From: UBA11865 sp963749825
GTDB taxonomy: Bacteria > Chloroflexota > Anaerolineae > Promineifilales > Promineifilaceae
NCBI GenBank assembly: GCA_963749825.1
Contig: CAVVOI010000009.1
Coordinates: 1 to 64,000 of the forward strand
DNA: 64,000 nt
Direction: 5' to 3'
The notes beneath the pieces were generated by a model. That model was not told the origin of the DNA. It saw nothing but the letters and a program-made list of their open reading frames with translations, and made no database searches. Position 1 is the first letter of the stretch. Each line of letters opens with the position of its first letter. The position numbers and the translations under genes were made by a program. Positions 17,312-27,283 of this stretch are shown here, one piece after another.

Positions 17312-18328
17312 ATGACTGATCGGCTAACGCTGGAAAAAATTGGGCAGATTGCCGGTGTGTCTCGGGCAACGGCCTCTCGAGTCGTTAACGACCACCCGAA
17401 TGTAAGTCCCGATGTGAGAGCAAGGGTCTGGCGGGTAATCAAGGAAACAGGGTACCAACCAAATCAAGCCGCCAGGTCTTTGGCGGCCAATCGTTCGGGC
17501 ATCATTGGTTTGATCATTCCTCGTATGGTGCAGTCGTTGTTTACTGACCCCTATTATCCGCGCTTGTTGCAAGGGATTACCAAAGGGGCAAATGACTGCG
17601 GCAATACGCTCTCGCTATTTCTTTTCCACACTGAAGATGAAGAAGAGAAACTAACGCCAAAAGTCTTAAGTCGTGGTTTGTTAGATGGCGTTATAATCGC
17701 CTCGTCGCATCTTGATGATCCGTTGATCCGGCGGCTGCTAACCAACCAAATGCCACACATCTTCGTCGGCCGTCCTCAAGAGACCCTAGAAGCGAGTTTC
17801 GTCGACGTGGATAATTTATCCGGAGCTATTACTGCCGTTACTCATTTGGTCAGGAACGGTAGAAAGCGAATTGGTACAATAACCGGTCGTCTTGACATGA
17901 GTGCAGGTATCGATAGATTGCAAGGTTATTATGAGGCTCTCAATAGCAGGGGGATAAAGGTGGACGAAAAGCTGGTTGCCGTCGGTGATTTTGAAGAGTC
18001 GGTTGCCTATGGGGCTATGCTTCGCCTGGCAGAACGAAACCCGGATGGCATTTTCGCTGCTTCGGATGCCATGGCCTTGGGCGCCTTGCGGGCACTTAAT
18101 GATTTAGGAAAGCGGGTCCCAGACGAGGTTGCCATTGTAGGTTTTGACGATCTTCCCCCGGCTGCGACTGCGTCGCCATCATTGACTACCATCCGCCAAC
18201 CTATCAAGCGCATTGGTGAGTTGGCAGTCGAGACGCTCATGGAGATCATCGAAGAAGGTGTATCTCCAGCAAAGCGGCGCATTTTGCCGGCCGAATTGAT
18301 TATTCGGAAAAGTTGCGGTTTTATCTAG
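17312..18328 (+). CDS. LacI family transcriptional regulator
   Basis: 338 residues from the ATG at 17312; a GTG at 17300 is also possible and could be leaderless. The N-terminal HTH (LEKIGQIAGVSRATASRVVN) and hinge helix (NQAARSLAANRSG) are classical. A periplasmic-binding-like effector domain follows, ending with VGFDDLPPAATASPSLTTI. Two identical operator cores stand upstream, arguing for negative autoregulation, perhaps with DNA looping since they are ten helical turns apart. Effector is unknown; the following GH94 and xylulokinase genes suggest a beta-glucoside or xylose derivative. No further copy of the operator was seen before those genes, so they may be regulated by read-through. Confidence 0.93.
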   Translation: MTDRLTLEKIGQIAGVSRATASRVVNDHPNVSPDVRARVWRVIKETGYQPNQAARSLAANRSGIIGLIIPRMVQSLFTDPYYPRLLQGITKGANDCGNTLSLFLFHTEDEEEKLTPKVLSRGLLDGVIIASSHLDDPLIRRLLTNQMPHIFVGRPQETLEASFVDVDNLSGAITAVTHLVRNGRKRIGTITGRLDMSAGIDRLQGYYEALNSRGIKVDEKLVAVGDFEESVAYGAMLRLAERNPDGIFAASDAMALGALRALNDLGKRVPDEVAIVGFDDLPPAATASPSLTTIRQPIKRIGELAVETLMEIIEEGVSPAKRRILPAELIIRKSCGFI

Positions 18329-18413
18329 ACTGAAGCTGATTGACAGAACGACAACTGTAAAACCAGTGTTCAGATTTTTTTGATTGCCTTACAAGAGCCT
18401 AATCGATGCGGTC

Positions 18414-18430
18414 ATCGCTCGACGAGCGAT
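18414..18430. promoter_or_regulatory. palindrome upstream of the GH94 gene
   Basis: ATCGCTCG-A-CGAGCGAT, a perfect 8-1-8 inverted repeat 40 bp before the GH94 start and 86 bp after the LacI stop. It may be an operator for another regulator or a small hairpin; no T-run follows. Confidence 0.4.
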
Positions 18431-18469
18431 AGCCCATTCATAGCTACCATAAACTAGAAGGAATGTATC

Positions 18470-20920
18470 ATGCAATACGGCTTCTTCGATGATTCTAATA
18501 GAGAATATGTGATTACCCGGCCTGACACGCCATTGCCCTGGATAAATTACCTGGGCAGTGAAGCGTATTTTGGCTTGATTTCCAATACGGCAGGAGGATA
18601 CTCTTTTTACAAAGACGCTCGCCTTCGCCGGCTAACCCGCTATCGATATAACAATGTTCCCACTGATACCGGCGGCCGGTACCTATATTTGCGCGATGAT
18701 CAGAGTTCCCAATTTTGGTCGCCCACCTGGCAACCGATTAAAAACGATCTACAAGAGTATGTTTGCCGTCATGGCCTTGGTTATACGAGCATCAGTTCCA
18801 CCTTCGCCAATATAAGGAGTCAAGTGCGCTATTTTGTCCCTTTAGGTGAAACGTTGGAGATTTGGCAGGTAAGCCTAACCAATCAAAGGGAAGAACCGGC
18901 CGACTTTTCGTTATTTTCATGCGTCGAGTTTTGTTTGTGGGATGCCTGGGATGATGCCACGAATTTTCAGCGAAATTTCAACATAGGGGAAGTAGAGGTC
19001 GAGAATGGGATAATCTACCATAAGAGCGAATATCGCGAACGCCGGGACCATTTCGCTTATTTTGCTTGCTCGGCCGAGGTTTCCGGGTTTGATACACAAA
19101 GAGAAGATTTCCTAGGGGCCTATCGTGGGTGGGATTCTCCCCAGGTTGTCGCCTCGGGATCGTCAAATAATTCAATCGCTCATGGTTGGGCGCCGATTGG
19201 CTCGCACCATGTAAAAATTCAGTTGGCTCCAGGTGAAACCAAAGAGGTGGTCTTCCTACTTGGTTATCATGAAAATCCGGTTGACAAAAAATTCGATCCT
19301 CCTTTGTCGAATACGCTGAACAAACGAACGGTCAAACCACTCATCGCTCGCTATTTGGAAAGCGATTCGATAAATCGTGCATTCGAAGATTTGAAAAGTT
19401 ATTGGGAGAGTCTTCTGGGCGTTTTTCAAGTACAAACGCATGATACTCACACTAACCGGATGGTGAATATATGGAATGCCTACCAATGCATGGTCACCTT
19501 CAATCTATCGCGTTCGGCCTCCTCTTTTGAATCCGGCATCGGCCGGGGCATGGGCTTTCGAGATTCAAACCAAGATCTGCTCGGATTCGTTCACATGGTT
19601 CCCGAACGAGCGCGCGAGAGGATCATAGATATCGCCTCTACCCAGATGGAAAGTGGCGGCGCGTACCATCAATACCAACCATTAACGAAGAAGGGAAATG
19701 ATATCGTCGGCGGTAATTTCAATGACGATCCCTTGTGGTTGGTCCTTGCCGTCGTCGATTATGTAAAGGAAAGTGGTGAATTCGCGATTCTGGACGAGGC
19801 AATTCCTTATGAAAATATCCGGGGCAGTGAGACACCGCTGTACGAACATCTGCAGCGCTGCCTCCAGTACACGTTAGATCGCTTAGGCCCTCATGGTTTG
19901 CCACTCATTGGACGAGCCGACTGGAACGATTGTCTGAATTTAAACACCTTTTCGTCCGAGCCAGGTCAATCTTTCCAGACGGCGACAAGCCAGGATGGCA
20001 GGACGGCCGAGTCTGTCTTCATTGCTGGTTTGTTTGTATTGGCAGCGCAGCAAATGGCGGAACTAGCCGATGCCTTTGGGAAGAGCGGAGATGCAGCCCA
20101 ATACCGCCGGCAAGCTGAGCGCATGGAATCAACGACAATGGAGCATGGATGGGATGGTGAATGGTTCCTTCGAGCCTACGATCATTTCGGCAATAAAATA
20201 GGTTCCAAGGAATGCCGGGAAGGGCAGATATTCATTGAACCTCAGGGTATATGCCTGATGGCCGGAATTGGCGACCAGGAAGAAGTCGGTCAGAAAGTTA
20301 TGGATTCTGTGAGCGAACGCCTGGCTACTGATCACGGCATTGTCTTGCAGCAGCCAGCATATTTAAGCTACCAATTACAATTGGGTGAGATTTCTTCGTA
20401 TCCGCCTGGCTACAAGGAAAATGGGGGCATCTTCTGCCATACAAACCCCTGGATCATGATCGCCGAAGCGATGCTTGGGAATGGCGACCAGGCCTTTGAT
20501 TATTACTCGACCATCAACCCTTCTGTCAGAGAGCGAATCGGCGACATCCATCGTTGCGAACCCTATGTTTACGCCCAAATGATCGCCGGACGCGACGCAC
20601 CAACTCATGGAGAAGCGAAGAATTCCTGGTTAACCGGCACTGCTGCCTGGAATTACGTGGCCATTACCCAGTGGATTCTGGGCATCCGGCCGGCTTTTGA
20701 TGGCCTTCGCATTGCCCCTGTTTTACCCAGTGATTGGCCTGGTTTTGACGCCATCCGTGTCTTTCGAGGGGTTCGCTACGAGATTCATGTGGAAAGGCTA
20801 GGTCCTGGCAATGAGGTGAAGCTGACGGCTGACGGCCTGCCCATTGATGGCAACATCGTGCCACTGCTGGGCGAGAACAAGGAGACAATATCTATCTACG
20901 CAACCTTGGGAACAAGCTAG
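18470..20920 (+). CDS. GH94 family cellobiose-type phosphorylase
   Basis: 816 residues, the length of cellobiose phosphorylases. The start MQYGFFDDSNREYVITRPDT and the beta-sandwich, linker and helical barrel order follow the family. The conserved GRADWNDCLNL (Asp 484 and 487) contains the catalytic acid region; GRGMGFRDSNQD lies at the substrate site. It would split cellobiose or a related beta-linked disaccharide with phosphate to a sugar-1-phosphate plus free sugar, in the cytoplasm since no signal peptide is present. RBS AAGGA precedes the ATG. Context (GH3, xylose import, xylulokinase) suits plant-fibre use. Chitobiose or cellobionate specificity cannot be excluded. Confidence 0.92.
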   Translation: MQYGFFDDSNREYVITRPDTPLPWINYLGSEAYFGLISNTAGGYSFYKDARLRRLTRYRYNNVPTDTGGRYLYLRDDQSSQFWSPTWQPIKNDLQEYVCRHGLGYTSISSTFANIRSQVRYFVPLGETLEIWQVSLTNQREEPADFSLFSCVEFCLWDAWDDATNFQRNFNIGEVEVENGIIYHKSEYRERRDHFAYFACSAEVSGFDTQREDFLGAYRGWDSPQVVASGSSNNSIAHGWAPIGSHHVKIQLAPGETKEVVFLLGYHENPVDKKFDPPLSNTLNKRTVKPLIARYLESDSINRAFEDLKSYWESLLGVFQVQTHDTHTNRMVNIWNAYQCMVTFNLSRSASSFESGIGRGMGFRDSNQDLLGFVHMVPERARERIIDIASTQMESGGAYHQYQPLTKKGNDIVGGNFNDDPLWLVLAVVDYVKESGEFAILDEAIPYENIRGSETPLYEHLQRCLQYTLDRLGPHGLPLIGRADWNDCLNLNTFSSEPGQSFQTATSQDGRTAESVFIAGLFVLAAQQMAELADAFGKSGDAAQYRRQAERMESTTMEHGWDGEWFLRAYDHFGNKIGSKECREGQIFIEPQGICLMAGIGDQEEVGQKVMDSVSERLATDHGIVLQQPAYLSYQLQLGEISSYPPGYKENGGIFCHTNPWIMIAEAMLGNGDQAFDYYSTINPSVRERIGDIHRCEPYVYAQMIAGRDAPTHGEAKNSWLTGTAAWNYVAITQWILGIRPAFDGLRIAPVLPSDWPGFDAIRVFRGVRYEIHVERLGPGNEVKLTADGLPIDGNIVPLLGENKETISIYATLGTS

Positions 20921-21036
20921 ATATTGTAATAGAACACGAATATTTTGATCTTGCCTAGAGGTCACATCATCACCAAGCATGTTTCAGAAGTCGATAACTG
21001 GTGAACAGGCATAGGCTGCCCGATTTTGAGGTTTGA

Positions 21037-22575
21037 ATGACGATACTGTTGGGCATCGATCTCGGAACGTCGTCTCTGAAGGCCATCTTACTCCAATCAG
21101 ATGGTCAGATTCTGGCTCAAGGGAGTGCAGAGTACAACATTCAGTGCCCCCGGCCGGGCCATGCCGAACAATCTCCAGATATTTGGTGGCAATCCGCGAG
21201 AATTGCTATTCAACAGATATTGTCAAAGGTTGAACTGCTCCCGTCATCGATAGGGGCCATTGGACTCTCGGGCCAAATGCACGGCACGGTGTTCCTCGAT
21301 AAGCGAGGCAATTTGCTGGGACCAGCCGTGATTTGGCCAGATCAGCGTAGCCGGCAACAGGTGAAGGAAATCACTGGCCTGGTGGGAGCGACTCGTTTGA
21401 TTCAAATAACCGGCAGCCCGGCAGCTACCGGCTTTCAGGCGGCGACTATTCGTTGGTTTCAACAACATGCTCCTGACACCTGGCGGAAGGTCCATATGAT
21501 CCTGACCCCCAAGGATTATTTGCGCTGGCGCCTCACCGGAGAGTTGGCCAGTGAGTCCAGTGACGGCTCCGGAACTTTGTTGCTGGATAAACGAACCCGT
21601 GATTGGTCTGGTGAAATCCTAGATATCCTGGAAATTAGCCGAAGATCGTTGCCGCCGATTAAACCGTCAGATGGCTTGGCCGGTGCTCTCAGCCGGGAAG
21701 CGGCTGATTATCTGGGCTTGTTCACCGGCCTTCCGGTTGTCACCGGGGCTGCAGATACTGCCTGCGGTTTATTGGGCGCAGGCATCGTCGATGAGGATAA
21801 TCTATTACTCACGATCAGCAGCGGTGGCCAGTTGGTAATCCCGGCCGTTGAAGCCTCCGTCGACCTAAAAGGCCGGATGCATACCTTCTGCAGCGCCCTT
21901 CATCCGGGACCCCAAGTGGCTGGATGGTATCAGATGGCGGCAACCTTGTCGGCCGGGTTAAGTTTGCGCTGGCTGCGGGACCAGGTCTTTGGCCTGGATG
22001 GTGATGCAGGTTATGCTCAGATGGTTGATTGGGCTGAGTCTGTGCCGGCCGGAGCCAAGGGCCTGCTTTTTTTGCCTTACCTGATGGGAGAACGAACGCC
22101 ACTCATGGACTCACAAGCCAGGGGGATGTTCCTAGGATTGACGACCAGTCACGGCCGGGCGGAGATGGTCCGGGCCGTTATGGAAGGGGTGGCATTAGGT
22201 CTGTATGACGCTTACGAAACTCTGCTGGAAGTAGGAGCGAAGCCTGAGCGTATCATAGCCGCAGGCGGCGGCGCCAAGAGCCTTTTATGGCTACAGATCG
22301 TCGCCGATTCTTTTAATCTGCCTGTCTACCGGCTCAAGACAGGAGAGCAAGCAGCTTTAGGTGCTGTGTTGTTGGCCGGTAGCGGCATTGGGTTATTTGA
22401 GGTCAGAGACACTTCATTGAAATGGGCAGATTACGAGGAACCGATTGCACCAAATGGTCAACAAAATGCTGTTTTTCACGAGCTTTTAGGTATATTTCGA
22501 TCCGCCTATGTTAAACATCGAGCTGATTTCGGCCGTTTAAGCCAGTTGGCAGCAACGGAGAAGATGGAAGGTTGA
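21037..22575 (+). CDS. xylB: xylulokinase
   Basis: 512 residues, FGGY carbohydrate kinase. It opens with the phosphate loop LLGIDLGTSSLKAIL, followed by GLSGQMHGTVFLD and VIWPDQRS, the XylB-type substrate motif; VVTGAADTACGLLGAG holds the catalytic aspartate (Asp240), and AAGGGAKSLLWLQIVAD the C-terminal nucleotide motif. It phosphorylates D-xylulose to xylulose-5-phosphate, the step after xylose isomerase; no isomerase gene (xylA) is in the window. RBS GAGG is 5 nt before the ATG. It completes the route from xylF-xylG-xylH. Its stop overlaps the start of the next, frameshifted gene. Confidence 0.93.
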   Translation: MTILLGIDLGTSSLKAILLQSDGQILAQGSAEYNIQCPRPGHAEQSPDIWWQSARIAIQQILSKVELLPSSIGAIGLSGQMHGTVFLDKRGNLLGPAVIWPDQRSRQQVKEITGLVGATRLIQITGSPAATGFQAATIRWFQQHAPDTWRKVHMILTPKDYLRWRLTGELASESSDGSGTLLLDKRTRDWSGEILDILEISRRSLPPIKPSDGLAGALSREAADYLGLFTGLPVVTGAADTACGLLGAGIVDEDNLLLTISSGGQLVIPAVEASVDLKGRMHTFCSALHPGPQVAGWYQMAATLSAGLSLRWLRDQVFGLDGDAGYAQMVDWAESVPAGAKGLLFLPYLMGERTPLMDSQARGMFLGLTTSHGRAEMVRAVMEGVALGLYDAYETLLEVGAKPERIIAAGGGAKSLLWLQIVADSFNLPVYRLKTGEQAALGAVLLAGSGIGLFEVRDTSLKWADYEEPIAPNGQQNAVFHELLGIFRSAYVKHRADFGRLSQLAATEKMEG

Positions 22576-23164
22576 ATAGCGAAAGCGCCATTGTTTTCAA
22601 GACCAGGCGTTTAGTTATTAGATCGGCCACTGCAGCTGATGCCCAGATGCTATTCGATTTGTGGACCGATCCCCGGGTCATGACAAATGTCGGCTATCCG
22701 CTTGGATTGCAGATCACACTTGAGGAGATTGAAGAGAAAATCAGCGTCCATCATCAAAATTTTTTTTCGGACAGTACTTAATCGCCGTGCGCCAAGAAAC
22801 GCAAGAGAGTATTGGCGCGTGCAAAATGTACCGGCCGGATGATGGGGGTATTAGCCGGACCGATGTCAAGCTGTTACCCGAATTTTGGGGATGCCGTTAT
22901 GGTGCTGAAGTTAAACAAGGTTTAGTTGACTATCTTTTTGCCCATACCGATTGCCAGGCTATCGAGGGTACGCCCAATATTAAAAATCACGCTTCCATCA
23001 AAATGCAAGAAGCCGTTGGCGCAGTTCGGATAGGTCAAAACACCTTTAGTTTTCCAGAATCAATGGCTAGCTTTACGACGCCTATACACCATTATATTTA
23101 CCATGTTTTTCGCCAAGATTGGGAAGCGAATCGATGCGAAGAGTACCTCGAATCAGATAATTAA
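22572..23164 (+). CDS. GNAT family N-acetyltransferase, frameshifted
   Basis: Begins with a TTG overlapping the xylB stop. The first part (FKTRRLVIRSATAADAQMLF) is the usual RimJ/RimL-type start and stops at 22781. The second part (from about 22787) continues the acetyl-CoA domain: AVRQETQESIGACKM, then LLPEFWGCRYGAEVKQGLVD. Adding one T to the T8 run at 22760-22767 joins them into 197 residues, a normal GNAT length (FGQYLIAVRQETQESIG). So it is either a sequencing error, a recent mutation or a slippery tract. Substrate unknown. Its place after xylB, in the same direction and overlapping, suggests one transcript. Confidence 0.75.
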
Positions 23165-23185
23165 CGTCCCAACTTGATCCAGCCG

Positions 23186-24187
23186 TTATTGATGGCCCTT
23201 CATTCGTGGGTCGAGTGCGTCTCGTAGACCATCACCGAGGAAAGTGAAGGCCAGGACAATCAGACCTACACATATTGAAGGAACGAGCAATAGCCAGGGT
23301 TGGACATTGATAGCCGTTTGACCTTCCAGCATCAAGCTCCCCCAACTGGTGATGAAAAAAGCGTCTGGATCCGTCGCCGGTCTCAATCCTAAGCCGAGGT
23401 AACCAAGTATGGCTTCGATGATGATCATTCGAGGGATCGTGAAGGCGAGCCAGACGATTATTGGTGATAGTGATCCGGGCAAAATGTGGCGAGACATGAT
23501 CCGCCAGTCGCTGGCTCCGACGCAGCGCGCTGCTTCGACAAATTCCTTTTCTTTCAATGTCAATACAGATCCCCTTACGAGCCGGGCTACGCCGACCCAA
23601 GAAACTGCGGCTAAAGCTATGAACAAGAGGAATAAACCATTGAATGCTCGGCCGATGGCCGCGTCCCGCATCGTGACCATGAGGATGATATAAAAGAGTA
23701 AAGCTGGAAAAGCATAAAATACGTCGGCCACACGCATCAATAGGTTATCTGTATGGCTGCCGGCGTATCCGGCAACCAAACCTACCGCTGAACCAAGAAC
23801 AAGAATGATGAGCGCGGGCGTCAATCCAATCAACATCGACACACGCGAGCCATAGATGACCCGGCTAAGTAAATCCCGTCCGATAGTGTCAGTTCCAAGT
23901 AAGAACCGTGGATCGCCTGATGATCCGCTTGAAGATTCTTTCACCCAAGCGGGAGGTAAATAACCTTTTCCATCGTTAATCTTCAGAGGGCTATGGGGCG
24001 CCAGAACAGAAGCAAAGAGGGCGATAAAAACAAAAAAGGTGATGGTAGCCATCCCCGCCACCGCCGCCTTGTTGCGCGCGAGCCTGTGCCAGGCATCGGA
24101 CCACAGGCTACGAGATTTTTTGGCATTCAACGAGGCGACTCTTGCCTGCGCTTCAGCGGCAACGCGGGTTTGTGCAGTACTCACCAT
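23186..24187 (-). CDS. peptide-type ABC transporter permease (OppC/DppC-like)
   Basis: 333 residues, about six membrane segments. The N-terminal cytoplasmic tail leads to WHRLARNKAAVAGMATITFF, typical of OppC proteins, with the periplasmic loop HPLLG-like GTDTIGRDLLSRVIYGSRVS and the EAA loop region FVEAARCVGASDWRIMSRHI, which docks the ATPase. RBS AAGGAG precedes the ATG at 24187. Last gene of a three-gene operon with the OppB- and OppA-like genes upstream (17 bp gap). No ATPase gene follows: the next gene is convergent. Confidence 0.93.
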   Translation of the reverse strand: MVSTAQTRVAAEAQARVASLNAKKSRSLWSDAWHRLARNKAAVAGMATITFFVFIALFASVLAPHSPLKINDGKGYLPPAWVKESSSGSSGDPRFLLGTDTIGRDLLSRVIYGSRVSMLIGLTPALIILVLGSAVGLVAGYAGSHTDNLLMRVADVFYAFPALLFYIILMVTMRDAAIGRAFNGLFLLFIALAAVSWVGVARLVRGSVLTLKEKEFVEAARCVGASDWRIMSRHILPGSLSPIIVWLAFTIPRMIIIEAILGYLGLGLRPATDPDAFFITSWGSLMLEGQTAINVQPWLLLVPSICVGLIVLAFTFLGDGLRDALDPRMKGHQ

Positions 24188-24204
24188 TGATTACTCCTTG
24201 ATAC

Positions 24205-25200
24205 TTAATCAACCCTGATACGTGGATCAAGGAATCCATAAAGGAAATCGACGCTCAAATTGGCGAGGGCAATAAGCACGCCGTATATCAGGGTTGTGCC
24301 TAGAATCATCGAATAATCCCGGTTGCTTATCGCTTGAACATATTCACGCCCTATACCTGGAAAGGCAAACATAGTCTCGATAATGAAGGAGCCTGTCACC
24401 AAGGCTGCCAGCGCCGGTCCCAATACAGTGATCACTGGGATTAATGCATTTTTGAACATGTGACGGCTGATGATGACTGATTCACGAAGTCCCTTGGAAC
24501 GGGCCGTGCGTACGTAGTCATCGCGCATGACTTCGATCATTGACGAACGGGTAAGACGTGCTGTGAAAGCCATCGTTCCGAAGCCCAGCACAAGGGCGGG
24601 TATGATCCAGGATTTTGGATCAGACCAAGTGCGCGGCACGACGCTCACCCAATTGAGCGTTACGGCGAAGATGATGATTAAGTAGATAGCGATGACAAAA
24701 TTAGGGACCGAAACCCCGATGTTGGCGATTAAGGCACTGGTGTAATCAATCCAACTGTTCTGTCTAAGCGCGGCAATAATGCCGGCCGGAATACCGACAA
24801 CGACGGCGAAGAAAAGAGCGAAAAGCCCTAATCGAATCGAATAGCCAAATCGGCTATCGAAGATCGTCTTTCCTTCCGGAATGCCGAATAGTATGTCCTG
24901 AACGGTTCGCCCCCGCTGGCGATAAGAAGGGCCTAAATTACCACAGATTGCCCCGCAAGCAAAATCACCATCAACGTTGAAATCGCCGATGATATAGGCA
25001 ACAAATTGCCGCCACATAGGTTTATCGAGACCGAATTCTTCATCTAGATGCTGCTGAGCCGCGGCATCCAATTGCCTTCGATTTGGATCTCGTTCCCAAG
25101 GCCCACCCGGTGCGGCATGCATCAGTAGGAATGTAACCAAGGCGATTACGAATAAGACGGGAAATGTCCAAGATAGACGGCGAACAATGAAAACAAACAT
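24205..25200 (-). CDS. peptide-type ABC transporter permease (OppB/DppB-like)
   Basis: 331 residues with six membrane segments. Family marks: the first segment FIVRRLSWTFPVLFVIALVT, then HAAPGGPWERD, and the coupling loop DYVRTARSKGLRESVIISRH, ending LVTGSFIIETMFAFPGIG. RBS AAGGAATG precedes the ATG at 25200. Pairs with the OppC-like permease to form the pore for oligopeptides or, as often in this group, oligosaccharides or other solutes. A periplasmic insertion of about 40 residues around FACGAICGNLGPSY, with two cysteines, is longer than usual in OppB. Confidence 0.93.
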   Translation of the reverse strand: MFVFIVRRLSWTFPVLFVIALVTFLLMHAAPGGPWERDPNRRQLDAAAQQHLDEEFGLDKPMWRQFVAYIIGDFNVDGDFACGAICGNLGPSYRQRGRTVQDILFGIPEGKTIFDSRFGYSIRLGLFALFFAVVVGIPAGIIAALRQNSWIDYTSALIANIGVSVPNFVIAIYLIIIFAVTLNWVSVVPRTWSDPKSWIIPALVLGFGTMAFTARLTRSSMIEVMRDDYVRTARSKGLRESVIISRHMFKNALIPVITVLGPALAALVTGSFIIETMFAFPGIGREYVQAISNRDYSMILGTTLIYGVLIALANLSVDFLYGFLDPRIRVD

Positions 25201-25249
25201 GACATTCCTTCTAGAGTGGTTTCTGCTTTGAAGCGTTAGAAATGGTAGG

Positions 25250-25280
25250 GGGAGCCAGTCGAGTGTTTTGACCGGCTCCC
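25250..25280 (-). other. intercistronic stem-loop in the opp-type operon
   Basis: GGGAGCCAGTC (25250-25260) pairs with GACCGGCTCCC (25270-25280), one mismatch, loop 9 nt. It lies between the binding-protein stop and the first permease start and lacks a U-run on the minus strand, so it is best read as an mRNA-stabilising hairpin. Confidence 0.6.
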
Positions 25281-25302
25281 GCTATCGTGTTGTCATTTCC
25301 TC

Positions 25303-27123
25303 TTAAGGAATCATGGTTGCATCAAGATCGATGACGCGTGGATTGATCGAACCGGGCCAATCGGCATCTTGTGGTGTTAATGATAGACCGGTTACCCATG
25401 GCTTGACTAAATAGGCGTTGACGTTGTTCCACATGAAAGCCCCTGGAACGCTATCAACCAGCATATCTTGAGCTTCTTGGTATTGGGCCATACGTTGTTC
25501 CGGATCCGGCTCAACGTCAGCTTTGGCCATCAGGTCATCCAGTTCCTTGTTGCTATAAGCAATCCGGTCGGCAAATGGACTGCTGGAATTCCAGTAGACG
25601 CTGAGCCAGTTTTGCGGATCGGGGTAATCTGCGCACCAACCCATGATGAACATCTGTGGCGCCGTTTCTTGTTCCTTCGAAAGGGCAGTATACGTCGTTG
25701 GTTCGACCGGATTAAGTTCCATTTCGATGCCAAAAACTTCGTTCCATTTGGCGACAAGCCACTCGTTACGGATGCGATTGCGTGGTGTGTCGCTAAATGT
25801 ATTGATAATTGGTGGCAAACTGACAGTCGAACCATAACTGGATTCTGAGATGGCTTTTAACGCGCCTTCTGGATCATAATCCCAGCGGGATTCGCCCTCT
25901 TGATAGCCTGGAAAGCCCTTGGGAATCCAGGTTAAAGTTGGACTTCCCAAGCCTTTCAACACATCTCTGACCCAGGCTTCTCGATCCACTGCCATGGCGA
26001 AAGCTTCACGGACCTTTGGATCGGTAAACGGTTCCTTAAGCCGGTGAAAGTTCACGCTGAAGGTGCATGATCCCGGGTAAATTAGCGTTTCTTTGGAGAG
26101 CACAGGATCGGCCTCCGCAGTTGAGAGATCTTCGGCGGCCAGGGTTACGATGTCGAACTCATCGTTCTTGTAGGCCTGAAAAGAAACGGCCGTATCGGTT
26201 ATATAAGAAAAATCGATGTTCAAGTTTCCGGTCCCGCCCCAGTAGTTCTCGTTGGGCACAAAGTAACCCCTGACGAAAGGTTCCAAACTCTGCAAGATAT
26301 AAGGTCCGTTGCCAATGTGGTATTTGGAACTGTTCCACCAATTGGGACCACCTTCGGCGATGAGTTCTTCCTTGACGGGATAAGTGATCCAAAGGCTCAT
26401 TACGGTGTGAAAATAAGGCGCCGGCTGCGAGAGTTTGATTTTAAGGATTCGACAGTCAAGTTGGGAATAGTCGGTGCATGGTTGTTCATCCAGATCCAGG
26501 GCGGTAACGCTTTCCCGAACCAACTCTTCGCCTTCAAGCAGTTCATCGCCTTCACCGGTACGCCACATAGGAGCGCCAAGAATCTCGTCGGTAATTCCTG
26601 CATACTCGCCGGCTGTTTCTGGGTTGATATTGCGCAAGAGAGCATATTCAAACCGTTTCGCATTCAAGGGGGTTCCATCACTGTACATCAGCCCTTCGCG
26701 CAGGGTGAAAGTTATTTCTGAAGCATCCTCATTGTATGCCCACGATTCAGCCGCTCCCGGTACGGTAGCCAATTCACCATCAAGCTTTGTCAACCCCTCG
26801 TATATGAGCTTCAAATGAGCGATTTCATTGACGAAGGACGATTTTTGGGGATCAATGATATCGGGATAGGTCCCCAAGTTGATTCGAAGGTCTTGTTCCG
26901 AATCCAATGGCTCCTCGTTACTTGGCTCCGCCGTGACCTCAACCATGACTTCTTCCATGATAACTCGGGTCACTTCGACGGACTCCCCTTCCTCCACTAT
27001 GGTTTCAGTGACAACTCGGGTCACTTCGACCTGTTCAACAATCGTTTCGGGCTGGCAACCAGCCGCAAATAAAACTAACAGAATTGCTGCACCAGTCAGG
27101 AACAGCCGTTTTGAGTGATACAT
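25303..27123 (-). CDS. peptide-type ABC substrate-binding lipoprotein (OppA-like, SBP family 5)
   Basis: 606 residues from the ATG at 27123 (AAGGAGG upstream). The lipoprotein signal ends LFAAGC. A repetitive Val/Glu/Thr linker follows (VEQVEVTRVVTETIVEE, then VEVTRVI), a style common in Chloroflexota binding proteins. The mature part starts LRINLGTYPDIIDPQKSSF and includes the family motif TFTLREGLMYSDGTPLNAK, later REAFAMAVDREAWVRDVL. It delivers oligopeptides or a similar ligand to the two permeases downstream. The energising ATPases (oppD, oppF) are absent from the window, so a shared ATPase or distant genes must serve it. Confidence 0.92.
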   Translation of the reverse strand: MYHSKRLFLTGAAILLVLFAAGCQPETIVEQVEVTRVVTETIVEEGESVEVTRVIMEEVMVEVTAEPSNEEPLDSEQDLRINLGTYPDIIDPQKSSFVNEIAHLKLIYEGLTKLDGELATVPGAAESWAYNEDASEITFTLREGLMYSDGTPLNAKRFEYALLRNINPETAGEYAGITDEILGAPMWRTGEGDELLEGEELVRESVTALDLDEQPCTDYSQLDCRILKIKLSQPAPYFHTVMSLWITYPVKEELIAEGGPNWWNSSKYHIGNGPYILQSLEPFVRGYFVPNENYWGGTGNLNIDFSYITDTAVSFQAYKNDEFDIVTLAAEDLSTAEADPVLSKETLIYPGSCTFSVNFHRLKEPFTDPKVREAFAMAVDREAWVRDVLKGLGSPTLTWIPKGFPGYQEGESRWDYDPEGALKAISESSYGSTVSLPPIINTFSDTPRNRIRNEWLVAKWNEVFGIEMELNPVEPTTYTALSKEQETAPQMFIMGWCADYPDPQNWLSVYWNSSSPFADRIAYSNKELDDLMAKADVEPDPEQRMAQYQEAQDMLVDSVPGAFMWNNVNAYLVKPWVTGLSLTPQDADWPGSINPRVIDLDATMIP

Positions 27124-27283
27124 CTTTTCCTCCTTCTTGATCAAGATGTTCAGCCGATATCCCCAAGGCTTAAAACGACAATTCTCTCGACTAATCAACT
27201 GTTCTTGATTAGCTCCTCCGCACTGCTTGTCGGTCAAGACAATCATGTCTTTCGAGAGCTGGAACAGCCTTTAAAAAGACAAA

